Source: an uncultured Ruminococcus sp.
Lineage (GTDB): Bacteria > Bacillota > Clostridia > Oscillospirales > Acutalibacteraceae
Direction of reading: 5' to 3'
DNA length: 10,236 bases
Assembly: GCA_902797525.1 (NCBI GenBank)
Contig: CADBSZ010000052.1
Location: 1-10,236, forward strand
Both the position numbers and the translations under genes were made by a program. Shown here piece by piece: positions 1-6,096 of this stretch. The notes beneath the pieces were generated by a model. It saw only the letters and a list, made by a program, of their open reading frames with translations. It searched no databases and was not told where the DNA came from. Within the stretch, counting starts at the first letter, position 1. Every line of letters starts with the position of its first letter.

Positions 1-1
1 G

Positions 2-199
2 GACGTTGTGCTCTTGCGCGAGTTCGGCGCGCAGCTCGGCGCCACCGACGCGCAGGGACAGCTTGCGCACATCGAATGTTACCAATCGCTGTTTCAAAAG
101 CAACAGCGCGAGGCGGAGGAGAACCTTCGCGGAAAAGCAAAGCTATATCAAACTTTAGGACTGTTCACCGGCGTTTCGGCGGCGCTGATGTTGCTTTAG
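2..199 (+). CDS. spoIIIAB: Stage III sporulation protein AB, C-terminal part
   Basis: Partial gene: the reading frame is open from the left window edge and ends in TAG at 197-199, leaving about 65 C-terminal residues. The visible part shows the SpoIIIAB family pattern LGATDAQGQ near nucleotides 29-61, then a Gln/Glu/Lys-rich amphipathic helix. It ends in a hydrophobic C-terminal segment (LGLFTGVSAALMLL) that would anchor the protein in the membrane. SpoIIIAB is a mother-cell membrane protein of the SpoIIIA-SpoIIQ complex; its soluble part resembles type II secretion GspF-like cytoplasmic domains. The N-terminal membrane anchor and most of the soluble domain are outside the window. spoIIIAC follows after 8 bases, and the unbroken AB-AC-AD-AE-AF-AG-AH order strongly supports the identification. 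Confidence 0.9.
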   Translation, partial: DVVLLREFGAQLGATDAQGQLAHIECYQSLFQKQQREAEENLRGKAKLYQTLGLFTGVSAALMLL

Positions 200-207
200 A
201 GGTGCGT

Positions 208-402
208 ATGGACGTAGAACTTATTTTCAAAATCGCGGCAATCGGCATTATCGTGGCGGTGCTCTCGCAACTGTTAATCCGCAGCGGCCGCGAGGAGCAG
301 GCAATGCTGACGTCGCTTGCCGGGCTGATTGTGGTGCTCACCCTTATCGTCACGCAAATCAGCTCGCTGTTCGCGACCATCAAGCAGCTGTTTGGCTTTT
401 GA
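208..402 (+). CDS. spoIIIAC: Stage III sporulation protein AC
   Basis: Small membrane protein of 64 residues, close to the usual length of about 65-68. It has two hydrophobic helices, roughly residues 5-23 and 37-55, separated by a short polar turn (RSGREEQ). This is the holin-like layout of SpoIIIAC, a mother-cell membrane component of the SpoIIIA-SpoIIQ channel. The ATG at 208 is chosen because an AGAGG ribosome-binding site lies at 198-202 with a 5-base spacer and because the protein begins MDVELIFKIAAIGI, as family members do. An in-frame upstream extension to position 76 would run deep into spoIIIAB and is not credible. The stop codon shares one base with the spoIIIAD start (TGATG), so the two genes are probably translationally coupled. 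Confidence 0.95.
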   Translation: MDVELIFKIAAIGIIVAVLSQLLIRSGREEQAMLTSLAGLIVVLTLIVTQISSLFATIKQLFGF

Positions 403-791
403 TGAGCATTATCACCGTTGCCGTGTGCGCCGTTGTCGCCGCCGTGCTCGCGCTTTCCCTGCGGCAAAAAAACGCCGAAATCGCCGTTTTGCTCACCGTC
501 GCCGCCTCGGTGCTGCTGCTGTTCTCGCTGTTGTCTGCGGCGTCGTCCGTGCTCGGCACGGTCAACAGCATTGTCGCCGCCGCGCAAATCAACACGGGCT
601 ACATCGCGATTTTGTTCAAGGTCATCGGCATTTGCCTGCTGACGGAATTTGCCGCGAACACCTGCCGCGACGCCGGCAGCTCCGCTTTGGCGGCAAACAT
701 TACGCTGGCGGGAAAAATCCTCGTCACCGTCGCCGCCTTGCCGCTCTACGCCGACATTTTAAACACAGTCCTCTCCATATTACAGAGGTAA
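402..791 (+). CDS. spoIIIAD: Stage III sporulation protein AD
   Basis: Membrane protein of 129 residues (family members are about 130). Hydrophobic segments lie at about residues 4-20, 27-48, 66-84 and 100-125. SpoIIIAD is related to SpoIIIAC and is an integral membrane part of the SpoIIIA-SpoIIQ channel. The ATG at 402 overlaps the TGA of spoIIIAC by one base. No strong Shine-Dalgarno site precedes it, so expression probably depends on ribosomes terminating on spoIIIAC. A TTG one codon upstream (399) is in frame but is not needed. Typical features include the FKVIGICLLTEFAANTCRDAG stretch near residues 72-92 and the following short-side-chain-rich helix. The spoIIIAE start follows the stop after three bases. 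Confidence 0.95.
   Translation: MSIITVAVCAVVAAVLALSLRQKNAEIAVLLTVAASVLLLFSLLSAASSVLGTVNSIVAAAQINTGYIAILFKVIGICLLTEFAANTCRDAGSSALAANITLAGKILVTVAALPLYADILNTVLSILQR
784..788 (+). promoter_or_regulatory. Ribosome-binding site for spoIIIAE
   Basis: AGAGG lies six bases before the GTG at 795, inside the last codons of spoIIIAD. It supports the non-ATG start that places a good signal peptide at the SpoIIIAE N-terminus. Confidence 0.7.
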
Positions 792-794
792 GAC

Positions 795-1907
795 GTGAAA
801 AAGCTTTCGGCAGTTTTTATCATTATATTTCTAATAACGAATATTTCCTGCGTCAGCGTTTCGGCTCAGGAGCAAACCTTTGATTATTCGGGCGTATACA
901 ACAGCCTGTCCGATGAAGCGGCAGGCTATCTTCAGTCTCTCGGCGTGAGCGCCGCCGATCCGCGCGCGCTGTCAAATCTCAGCTTTGAGGGCGTGATGGC
1001 GCAGCTTTCGCAAATGGCAGGGCAGAGCATGGACGCGCCTCTGCGCGGACTTGTTTCCGTGGTCGCGGTGCTGATTCTTTGCTCCATGCTGACGGCATAC
1101 AAAAGCAGTCTGTCAAACGACGTCGGCGAAACGGTGCAAACCGCCGCCGCACTTTGCATCAGCCTGGCGGTCGCCGCGCCTGCCGTGTCGTTCATTCAAA
1201 GCGCCGGCGGCGTTATCACCAACTGCGCCAATTTGTTTTTGGCGTACATTCCCGTCGTGTCGGTGATGATGGCAACCTCCGGCAGGGCAATCAGCGCTCT
1301 GACCTATCAGGGCTCCATGATTGCGGCAGGGCAGGGCGTGGCGCGCGTGTCATCGGACGTGATTTTGCCGTTTCTCAATCTGTTTTTGGGCGTGAGCATC
1401 ACCTCGGGCGTCGCGCCGCAGGTCAGGCTCGGCGGCTTGTGCGCGCTGACGGCGCGGTTCACCAAATGGCTGCTGGCGTTCGTCATGTCGATTTTTACGG
1501 CGGTGCTGTCGGTGCGGCAGGTCGCCTCCAACGCGCTCGACACGGTTGCCTCGCGCACGGCAAAGTTTGCGCTCAGCTCCTTTGTGCCGGTCGTCGGCGG
1601 CGCGCTGAGCGAGGCCTACCGCACGGTTCAGGGCAGCCTGCACGTGCTCAAATCGGGCTTGGGAATTTTCGTCATTCTCGCACTTGCCGTCACCTTTCTG
1701 CCGATTGTTTTGCAGGGGCTCGGCTGGGCGCTTTGTTTGATGGCAGGCAAAACGCTGGCGGAGGTCATGGGGCTTGAGGGCTGCGCCGCCCTGCTCGAAG
1801 CGCTGCGCATGGTGTTTTCCACCCTCATCGCCGTGCTGCTGTGCGTGATGGCGGTGTTTATCATCTCCACGGCGGTGGCGTTCACGATTGGCGGTGACGG
1901 CGCGTGA
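795..1907 (+). CDS. spoIIIAE: Stage III sporulation protein AE
   Basis: Polytopic membrane protein of 370 residues, slightly shorter than the roughly 400 of B. subtilis SpoIIIAE. It starts with GTG and a clear signal peptide: lysines at 2-3, a hydrophobic core at about 5-20, and a probable cleavage site after VSA near residue 24. A short extracytoplasmic region follows (25-83). Several membrane helices then lie near residues 85-102, 116-134, 144-162, 188-205, 223-242, 286-306 and 335-362. The conserved family signature SSFVPVVGGALSEAYRTVQG is at residues 261-280. SpoIIIAE is the largest membrane subunit of the channel and the candidate export pore component. The stop overlaps the spoIIIAF start by four bases (GTGA). 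Confidence 0.96.
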   Translation: MKKLSAVFIIIFLITNISCVSVSAQEQTFDYSGVYNSLSDEAAGYLQSLGVSAADPRALSNLSFEGVMAQLSQMAGQSMDAPLRGLVSVVAVLILCSMLTAYKSSLSNDVGETVQTAAALCISLAVAAPAVSFIQSAGGVITNCANLFLAYIPVVSVMMATSGRAISALTYQGSMIAAGQGVARVSSDVILPFLNLFLGVSITSGVAPQVRLGGLCALTARFTKWLLAFVMSIFTAVLSVRQVASNALDTVASRTAKFALSSFVPVVGGALSEAYRTVQGSLHVLKSGLGIFVILALAVTFLPIVLQGLGWALCLMAGKTLAEVMGLEGCAALLEALRMVFSTLIAVLLCVMAVFIISTAVAFTIGGDGA

Positions 1908-2386
1908 GCGGTTTGTATTCCGTTGCCGCCGCGGTGTGCGCTTCGGCGGTCATCGTCGCCCTGCTCTCGCATTTTGTCACCGACGGCGGCACCAAAAAGC
2001 TGCTCAGCCTGGTGATGGGTGCATTTGTGGTGTGCTCCATGCTGCTGCCGGTCGTCAATGCCGTGCGCGGACTCTCGGCGGATTTCAGCGAAATCGCCGA
2101 AGCGCAGCAGCCCACCGCGGACGAGGAAGCCTGCAACCGCCAAATTCTTGCGCAAACAAAGGCAAATCTTGAAGCCGCGCTCACCGATTTGCTCGCGCAA
2201 AACGGCATATCGGTTCGGCGCGCGGAAATTGTGTTGGCGCTGACGGACGAAAACCGCGTCATCATTTCGCAAATCACCGTGACCGTCGGTGAAGAATTTG
2301 CCGCCCGGGAGTGGCAAATCAAGCGCGTCACCGAGCAGAATTTCAGCATAACGCCCACCATACTTACGGAGCAAACAAATGAATGA
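1904..2386 (+). CDS. spoIIIAF: Stage III sporulation protein AF
   Basis: Protein of 160 residues, shorter than the roughly 200 of B. subtilis SpoIIIAF. Two membrane helices occupy about residues 5-24 and 32-54. A soluble part follows, with a helix rich in Ala/Gln/Glu at about 63-100 and an alpha/beta segment at 100-150 (SVRRAEIVLALTDENRVIIS). That segment fits the ring-building-motif domain reported for SpoIIIAF, which in this family faces the space between the mother-cell and forespore membranes. The GTG start at 1904 is embedded in the spoIIIAE stop, giving a four-base overlap typical of coupling. A start further downstream would remove part of the first membrane helix. The 3' end overlaps spoIIIAG by eight bases. 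Confidence 0.93.
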   Translation: MSGLYSVAAAVCASAVIVALLSHFVTDGGTKKLLSLVMGAFVVCSMLLPVVNAVRGLSADFSEIAEAQQPTADEEACNRQILAQTKANLEAALTDLLAQNGISVRRAEIVLALTDENRVIISQITVTVGEEFAAREWQIKRVTEQNFSITPTILTEQTNE

Positions 2387-2819
2387 AGCAAAAGAAAGAC
2401 TTGCCAAATGGCTTGACAACGCGCATGTGCGCAAAATTATTTTTATCGCCGGCGCGCTTGGAATCGCCCTGCTGTTTTTGTCAAATTTTATTCACCTTGA
2501 CAAGCCCGGCAGCACCCAAACAGGCGAATCCGCCGCGGCCTACGGCAGCCAAACCGAGAGCGATTTAGAGGACTTGCTCTCGCACATTCAGGGGGTGGGG
2601 CAAACCCGCGTCCTGCTGACGATGGAAAACAGCGTGGAGTCGGTGTACCTCGACAACGGCACCACCAAAACAAAGGAAATCGAGCCGCGCATCCGCGGCG
2701 TGCTGGTGCTGTGCGAGGGCGGCGACAATCCCGTTGCCGTGGCGCGCGTCAGCGAAGCCGTCACCAAGGCGCTCGACATTTCCTCGGCTAAGGTATGTAT
2801 TTCAAAATTATCAGAATAA
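2379..2819 (+). CDS. spoIIIAG: Stage III sporulation protein AG (compact form)
   Basis: Single-pass membrane protein of 146 residues. A short cytoplasmic N-terminus is followed by one membrane helix (about residues 18-38), a linker, and a ring-building-motif domain from about 60 to the end. Recognisable family blocks are the helix ESDLEDLLSHIQGVGQTRVLLT (60-81), IRGVLVLCEGG (105-115) and the C-terminal AVTKALDISSAKVCISKL. SpoIIIAG forms a large ring in the intermembrane space as part of the SpoIIIA-SpoIIQ channel. B. subtilis SpoIIIAG is about 229 residues; most of the missing length lies between the first and next ring-building strands (here residues 82-104), where that protein carries an extra beta insert. 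The start ATG has GGAG at 2368-2371 upstream and overlaps spoIIIAF by eight bases. Confidence 0.92.
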   Translation: MNEAKERLAKWLDNAHVRKIIFIAGALGIALLFLSNFIHLDKPGSTQTGESAAAYGSQTESDLEDLLSHIQGVGQTRVLLTMENSVESVYLDNGTTKTKEIEPRIRGVLVLCEGGDNPVAVARVSEAVTKALDISSAKVCISKLSE

Positions 2820-2822
2820 AGG
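2818..2822 (+). promoter_or_regulatory. Likely ribosome-binding site for spoIIIAH
   Basis: AAAGG overlaps the spoIIIAG stop codon and lies 11 bases before the ATG at 2834. The spacing is a little long, but it supports this start over the in-frame ATG at 2795, which would prepend 13 residues inside spoIIIAG and push the membrane helix away from the N-terminus. Confidence 0.45.
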
Positions 2823-2833
2823 TCGGTCATTCT

Positions 2834-3382
2834 ATGAAATTTCAAAAGAAACACATCATTTCGGCGGCGCTGGTGCTGGCGCTCGGCGCGGCGGTTTACG
2901 TCAACTGGCAGTTCAATTCCCATTCGCCCAAGGCCCCTGCAAAGGAGCTTGGCGCGGCGTCCTATGTTAACGCCACCGTGTCGCGGTCAACGGCAGACGA
3001 AGCCCTGCAAACCGCCGCCTTGTCAAAGGGGCAGGAGGACTTTTTTGCCGCCGAGCGCGTCAAGCGCCAGGGCACGCAGGACGCGGTGCTCGACGCGGCA
3101 AAGGAGATTTTCGATTTGGAAAACGCCTCCGAGAGCGACAAATCCGAAGCGCAGAAAAACGTGGAGCAGCTGCTCAAAAACTTCACCGTGCAGGACAGCA
3201 TCGAAAGCATCATCAAGGCAAAGGGCTTTTCCGACTGCCTGTGCGCCATCAGCGACGAGGGCGTGACCGTCATCGTGCCCGACAGCCAGCTCAACGACAC
3301 CGCCGCGCTTGTCATCGACGACGCCGTCACCTCGCACTACAGCGTGGACTACGACAAGATTTCGCTCGTCGGCGCGAAGTAA
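2834..3382 (+). CDS. spoIIIAH: Stage III sporulation protein AH
   Basis: Protein of 182 residues (B. subtilis about 218). It has a basic N-terminus (MKFQKKH), one membrane helix at about 8-26, an extended linker at 27-66, and a C-terminal ring-building-motif domain at about 67-182. Family features include FFAAERVKRQ (70-79), a helix ending in LKNFTVQDSIESIIKAKGF (114-132), a strand pair around CAISDEGVTVIVP (137-149) and a final YDKISLV strand. SpoIIIAH in the mother-cell membrane binds SpoIIQ from the forespore across the intermembrane space, which joins the two halves of the channel. This is the last gene of the spoIIIA operon. No terminator-like hairpin with a T-run follows it. Confidence 0.95.
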   Translation: MKFQKKHIISAALVLALGAAVYVNWQFNSHSPKAPAKELGAASYVNATVSRSTADEALQTAALSKGQEDFFAAERVKRQGTQDAVLDAAKEIFDLENASESDKSEAQKNVEQLLKNFTVQDSIESIIKAKGFSDCLCAISDEGVTVIVPDSQLNDTAALVIDDAVTSHYSVDYDKISLVGAK

Positions 3383-3457
3383 ATGAAAAGTTGAAAACGG
3401 AAATAAAAAGCTGAAAGCTGCTGCGGCTATACGAACGCTTCCAAATCACAATTCCGC
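3383..3457 (+). other. A-rich intergenic stretch after spoIIIAH
   Basis: This segment contains irregular near-repeats of the GAAAAGTTGAAAA / AAAAGCTGAAAGCTG type at about 3384-3420, unlike the GC-rich coding sequence around it. I find no stable hairpin followed by a T-run on the + strand, so there is no visible intrinsic terminator for the spoIIIA transcript. There is no gene of the Asp23/Gls24 family here, although many related genomes carry one between spoIIIAH and nusB. The remainder is featureless apart from two copies of ACAATTC at 3448-3454 and 3461-3467; the second overlaps the nusB promoter. Confidence 0.5.
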
Positions 3458-3486
3458 TTTACAATTCAGCCGCCTTGTGCTATAAT
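3458..3486 (+). promoter_or_regulatory. Sigma-A-type promoter for the nusB operon
   Basis: The -35 box TTTACA (3458-3463) and a perfect -10 box TATAAT (3481-3486) are separated by exactly 17 bases. A TG one base upstream of the -10 box (3478-3479) makes an extended -10. The expected transcription start is about 3492-3494, giving a 5' leader of about 26 bases before the nusB ATG. It would drive nusB and, because no later gap is large enough for a clear promoter, probably the TsaD paralogue, xseA and dnaE as well. The match and spacing are seen directly; activity is inferred. Confidence 0.85.
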
Positions 3487-3518
3487 TAAACTGAATAAAA
3501 ATGTAAAGTTGGTAGCTT

Positions 3519-3953
3519 ATGTGTGACAAAGAACAAGAAGTAAAATACAGCCGCAGCGAAGCGCGCGAACAGGCGTTTATGCTGTTGTTTTCCAAAACCT
3601 TCAGCGACGAGCCGCTCGACGATATGCTCGTTGACAACGCCGCGCTTTATGAGGGCGGTATCTGCGGTTATGCGCAGGCGGTTTTGCTCGGCATGGAAGC
3701 CAAGCAGGACGAAATCGACGCGGAAATTACGCGCTTTTTGAAAAAGGGCTGGAGCCTCAGCCGCATTTCGCGCGTATCGCTGACGATTTTGCGCCTTGCG
3801 TTTTACGAAATCAAATACCTCGACAACATTCCCGACGGCGTTTCGGCCAATGAGGCGGTGGAGCTTGCCAAAAAATATTCCATTGATGAAAGCGGTTTTG
3901 TCAACGGCGTGCTCGGCTCCTACATCCGCAGCCGCGAAGAGGCAGCACAATGA
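3519..3953 (+). CDS. nusB: Transcription antitermination factor NusB
   Basis: Protein of 144 residues, normal for NusB. After a short polar extension (1-11) the all-helical NusB fold begins with SRSEAREQAFMLLF (11-24). Conserved family blocks follow: SRISRVSLTILRLAFYEI (81-98), IPDGVSANEAVELAKKYS (104-121) and FVNGVLGSYIR (127-137). NusB pairs with NusE (ribosomal protein S10), binds boxA RNA and promotes processive transcription of rRNA operons. The ATG at 3519 is the first good start after the promoter. The Shine-Dalgarno match before it is poor, with only a GTTGG-like stretch near 3508-3512, so initiation strength is uncertain. The stop overlaps the next start by four bases (ATGA), indicating coupling with the TsaD-like gene. 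Confidence 0.96.
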   Translation: MCDKEQEVKYSRSEAREQAFMLLFSKTFSDEPLDDMLVDNAALYEGGICGYAQAVLLGMEAKQDEIDAEITRFLKKGWSLSRISRVSLTILRLAFYEIKYLDNIPDGVSANEAVELAKKYSIDESGFVNGVLGSYIRSREEAAQ

Positions 3954-4894
3954 GCCTTTATCTCGGAGTTGACACCTCAAATTACACCACTTCGGTCGCT
4001 CTCTATGACAGCGCAACCGGCGAAATGCGCCAGCGCAAGCAGCTTTTGCCCGTCAGGGAGGGGCAGCTCGGGCTGCGCCAAAGCGACGCCGTTTTTCACC
4101 ACACCGCGCAGCTTCATGCGCTGTTCACAGAGCTCGTGCGCGACTGCGACACAAAACAGATTGCCGCCGTGGGCGCGTCAACGCGACCGCGCCCTGTCAG
4201 CGGCTCCTATATGCCGTGTTTTACCGTGGGAGAAAACACGGCAAAAATTTTGTCCGCCGCGCTTCAAATTCCCCTTGCGCCCTTTTCCCACCAGGAGGGG
4301 CACATCGCCGCCGCGCTGTTCGGCTCCGGCAGGCTCGATTTGTTCAATCGGGAATTTATCGCCTTTCATGTCAGCGGCGGCACTACCGAGGCGGTGCTCG
4401 CCAAGGGCTTTGACTGCGGCTTTTCCTGCGAAATGATTGCCAAAACCCTCGATTTAAACGCCGGTCAGGCGATTGACAGGGTTGGGCTGATGCTCGGCCT
4501 GCGCTTTCCCTGCGGCGCGCAGCTCGAGCAGCTTGCGCTCCAAAATGCGCAGCCGATAAAAACCCACCCGAAGCTCAAGGGCAGCGACTGCTGTCTCAGC
4601 GGCGTGGAAAATCTTTGCCAAAAGCTTATCGCCGAGGGCAGGGACAAGCCCTATGTCGCCGCCTTTTGTCTGGAATACGTCCGTCAGGCGCTGTCGCTGA
4701 TGACCGACAGCCTGCTTGAAAAATACGGAAGACTGCCGCTCGTTTACGCCGGCGGCGTGATGTCGAACAGCATCATAAAAAATTCTTTTACAGAAAAATA
4801 TAACGCAAGCTTTGCGCCGCCCGTATATTCGGCGGACAACGCCGCAGGCATTGCGTACCTTTGCTACAGGAAGATGAACCATGTACACGCCTAA
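3950..4894 (+). CDS. TsaD/Kae1-family paralogue (peptidase M22-like, function uncertain)
   Basis: Protein of 314 residues with the ASKHA-type Kae1/TsaD fold: YLGVDTSNYTTSVAL (4-18), VGASTRPRPVSGSYMPCFTVG (74-94), SHQEGH (113-118), HVSGGTTEAVLA (140-151) and AGGVMSNS (267-274), ending with YSADNAAGIAYL (293-304). H114, H118 and D296 match the metal ligands of true TsaD. Other TsaD features differ: the usual SGGHT reads SGGTT, the GETIDDAAGEAFDK block is replaced by an AKTLDLNAGQAIDRVG version, and the length is below the usual 335-345. It is therefore probably the paralogue found in Clostridia next to nusB and xseA, often labelled O-sialoglycoprotein endopeptidase, and not the t6A synthase itself. 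Nucleotide binding is plausible; the substrate is unknown. It overlaps nusB by 4 bases and xseA by 14. Confidence 0.85.
   Translation: MSLYLGVDTSNYTTSVALYDSATGEMRQRKQLLPVREGQLGLRQSDAVFHHTAQLHALFTELVRDCDTKQIAAVGASTRPRPVSGSYMPCFTVGENTAKILSAALQIPLAPFSHQEGHIAAALFGSGRLDLFNREFIAFHVSGGTTEAVLAKGFDCGFSCEMIAKTLDLNAGQAIDRVGLMLGLRFPCGAQLEQLALQNAQPIKTHPKLKGSDCCLSGVENLCQKLIAEGRDKPYVAAFCLEYVRQALSLMTDSLLEKYGRLPLVYAGGVMSNSIIKNSFTEKYNASFAPPVYSADNAAGIAYLCYRKMNHVHA
4868..4873 (+). promoter_or_regulatory. Ribosome-binding site for xseA
   Basis: AGGAAG lies seven bases before the ATG at 4881, within the last codons of the TsaD-like gene. It favours this start over the in-frame ATG at 4896, which would be non-overlapping but lacks its own site. 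Confidence 0.7.
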
Positions 4895-6095
4895 CATGCC
4901 CAAGCCGACGGTGCTGTCGGTTTCTCAGCTCAACCGTTATCTCAAATCCGTGCTTGATAACGACCCGCGCCTGAACATCATTTTGCTGTCGGGAGAAATT
5001 TCGAACCTTACCGACCACTATCGCAGCGGTCACATTTATCTGTCGCTCAAGGACGAGCGCAGCGTGATTCGCGCGGTGATGTTTGCCGGCAACGCGCGCC
5101 GTCTGCGGTTTCGTCCGCAGGACGGCATGAAGGTGCTGTGCCGCGGCAGAGTCACCGTCTATGAGCCGACGGGGCAGTATCAGCTTTATATCGAGGACAT
5201 GCAGCCCGACGGCGTGGGCGCGCTCGCGCTCGCGTTCGACCAGCTCAAGCAACGGCTCGCCGCGCAGGGCTTGTTTGACAGCGCGCACAAAAAGCCCCTG
5301 CCGCGTTTTCCGAAAACCGTCGGCGTGATTACCTCTCCGACCGGTGCGGCGGTGCAGGACATCCGCAACATCCTTTTTCGCCGCTATCCGTGTATTCACG
5401 TGATTATGTGCCCGGTATTGGTGCAGGGAGACGGCGCGCCGCCGCAGTTGATTGACGCGGTGCGCAGGCTGGACAAATCGCGTTTGTGCGACGTTATTAT
5501 CATCGGCAGAGGCGGCGGCTCGATGGAGGACTTGTGGGCGTTCAACGACGAGGGGCTGGCGCACGCCGTCTATCAGTGCCGCACGCCCGTTATTTCAGCC
5601 GTCGGCCACGAAACCGACTTCACCATTTGCGACTTTGTGTCGGACATGCGCGCGCCCACGCCCTCTGCGGCGGCGGAGCTTGCCGTGCCCGATTTGCGCG
5701 ACTTAAAGAGCTATTACCGGTCGCAGCGGCAGTATCTTTCCGGCTTAATGGAAAACCGCCTGCGCCGCTTTTCCAACCGCCATCTGCAATTGCAGCGCAG
5801 AATTGATTTGTCGGGGCCGCAGGCAAAAACGCGCCGCATGGTGGACAGGTATCACTTTTACGCGCGCCATTTAAAGCAAATAATGGATAAGAAAAATTCC
5901 ATAGAAGAATTAAAATTGAAAAAGACCGCCGCCAAGCTCGAAAGCCTCAATCCGCTTTCGGTGCTCAGCCGCGGCTTCACCCTGACCGAGCAGGACGGCA
6001 AAATCATTCCCAACGCCGCCGCGCTCGACAAAGAAAAAGAGTTTACCCTGACCTTCTGTGACGGAACTGTCACAGCCAAAGCCACAGGTGAGTAA
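4881..6095 (+). CDS. xseA: Exodeoxyribonuclease VII large subunit
   Basis: Protein of 404 residues that degrades single-stranded DNA to acid-soluble oligonucleotides as the catalytic subunit of exonuclease VII, used in repair and recombination. An N-terminal OB-fold DNA-binding domain (about 10-112) starts with LSVSQLNRYLKSVL and contains LLSGEISNLTDHYRSGHIYLSLKD. The catalytic domain carries VGVITSPTGAAVQDI (147-161), GRGGGSMEDLWAFNDE (209-224) and SAVGHETDFTICDFVSDMRA (239-258) followed by PTPSAAAE. A coiled-coil region (about 271-355) and the LNPLSVLSRGF motif (356-366) follow, then a small C-terminal beta domain. Total length is below the usual 440-460, mainly in the coiled coil. No xseB follows: dnaE starts one base after the stop. 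Residues 332-348 are AT-rich in codon use. Confidence 0.96.
   Translation: MYTPNMPKPTVLSVSQLNRYLKSVLDNDPRLNIILLSGEISNLTDHYRSGHIYLSLKDERSVIRAVMFAGNARRLRFRPQDGMKVLCRGRVTVYEPTGQYQLYIEDMQPDGVGALALAFDQLKQRLAAQGLFDSAHKKPLPRFPKTVGVITSPTGAAVQDIRNILFRRYPCIHVIMCPVLVQGDGAPPQLIDAVRRLDKSRLCDVIIIGRGGGSMEDLWAFNDEGLAHAVYQCRTPVISAVGHETDFTICDFVSDMRAPTPSAAAELAVPDLRDLKSYYRSQRQYLSGLMENRLRRFSNRHLQLQRRIDLSGPQAKTRRMVDRYHFYARHLKQIMDKKNSIEELKLKKTAAKLESLNPLSVLSRGFTLTEQDGKIIPNAAALDKEKEFTLTFCDGTVTAKATGE
6086..6092 (+). promoter_or_regulatory. Ribosome-binding site for dnaE
   Basis: AGGTGAG lies four bases before the ATG at 6097, inside the last codons of xseA. It supports that start, where the protein begins MSFTHLHVHTEYSLLDGA with the PHP motif at the very N-terminus. 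An in-frame start at 6058 would add 13 residues that belong to no family pattern. Confidence 0.7.
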
Positions 6096-6096
6096 T

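Noticed and set aside
1628..2434. Antisense open frame of 268 codons across spoIIIAE, spoIIIAF and spoIIIAG
   Set aside because: It crosses three well-supported sense genes and its translation is low-complexity and unlike any family I recognise.
2795..2833. Upstream ATG giving a 195-residue SpoIIIAH
   Set aside because: It lies inside spoIIIAG and adds residues without family similarity; the ATG at 2834 gives the usual short basic N-terminus before the membrane helix.
3405..3473. Possible terminator or attenuator between spoIIIAH and nusB (AGCT-GAA-AGCT, and GCGGCT with AGCCGC)
   Set aside because: The first stem is only 4 bp and the second is 6 bp with a loop of nearly 40 bases; neither is followed by a T-run.
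3950..4894. Annotating this gene as the true tsaD
   Set aside because: Key TsaD blocks (SGGHT and DDAxGEAFDK) are replaced, and the nusB-xseA location matches the paralogous subgroup.
4788..5564. Antisense open frame of 258 codons opposite the TsaD-like gene and xseA
   Set aside because: It is the shadow of strongly conserved XseA motifs on the other strand, with Arg/His/Val bias and no plausible start region.
5857..5886. Possible internal promoter near the end of xseA (TTTACG then an AT-rich -10-like sequence)
   Set aside because: At 17-base spacing the -10 reads ATAATG, and other registers are no better. The AT-rich codons explain the resemblance.
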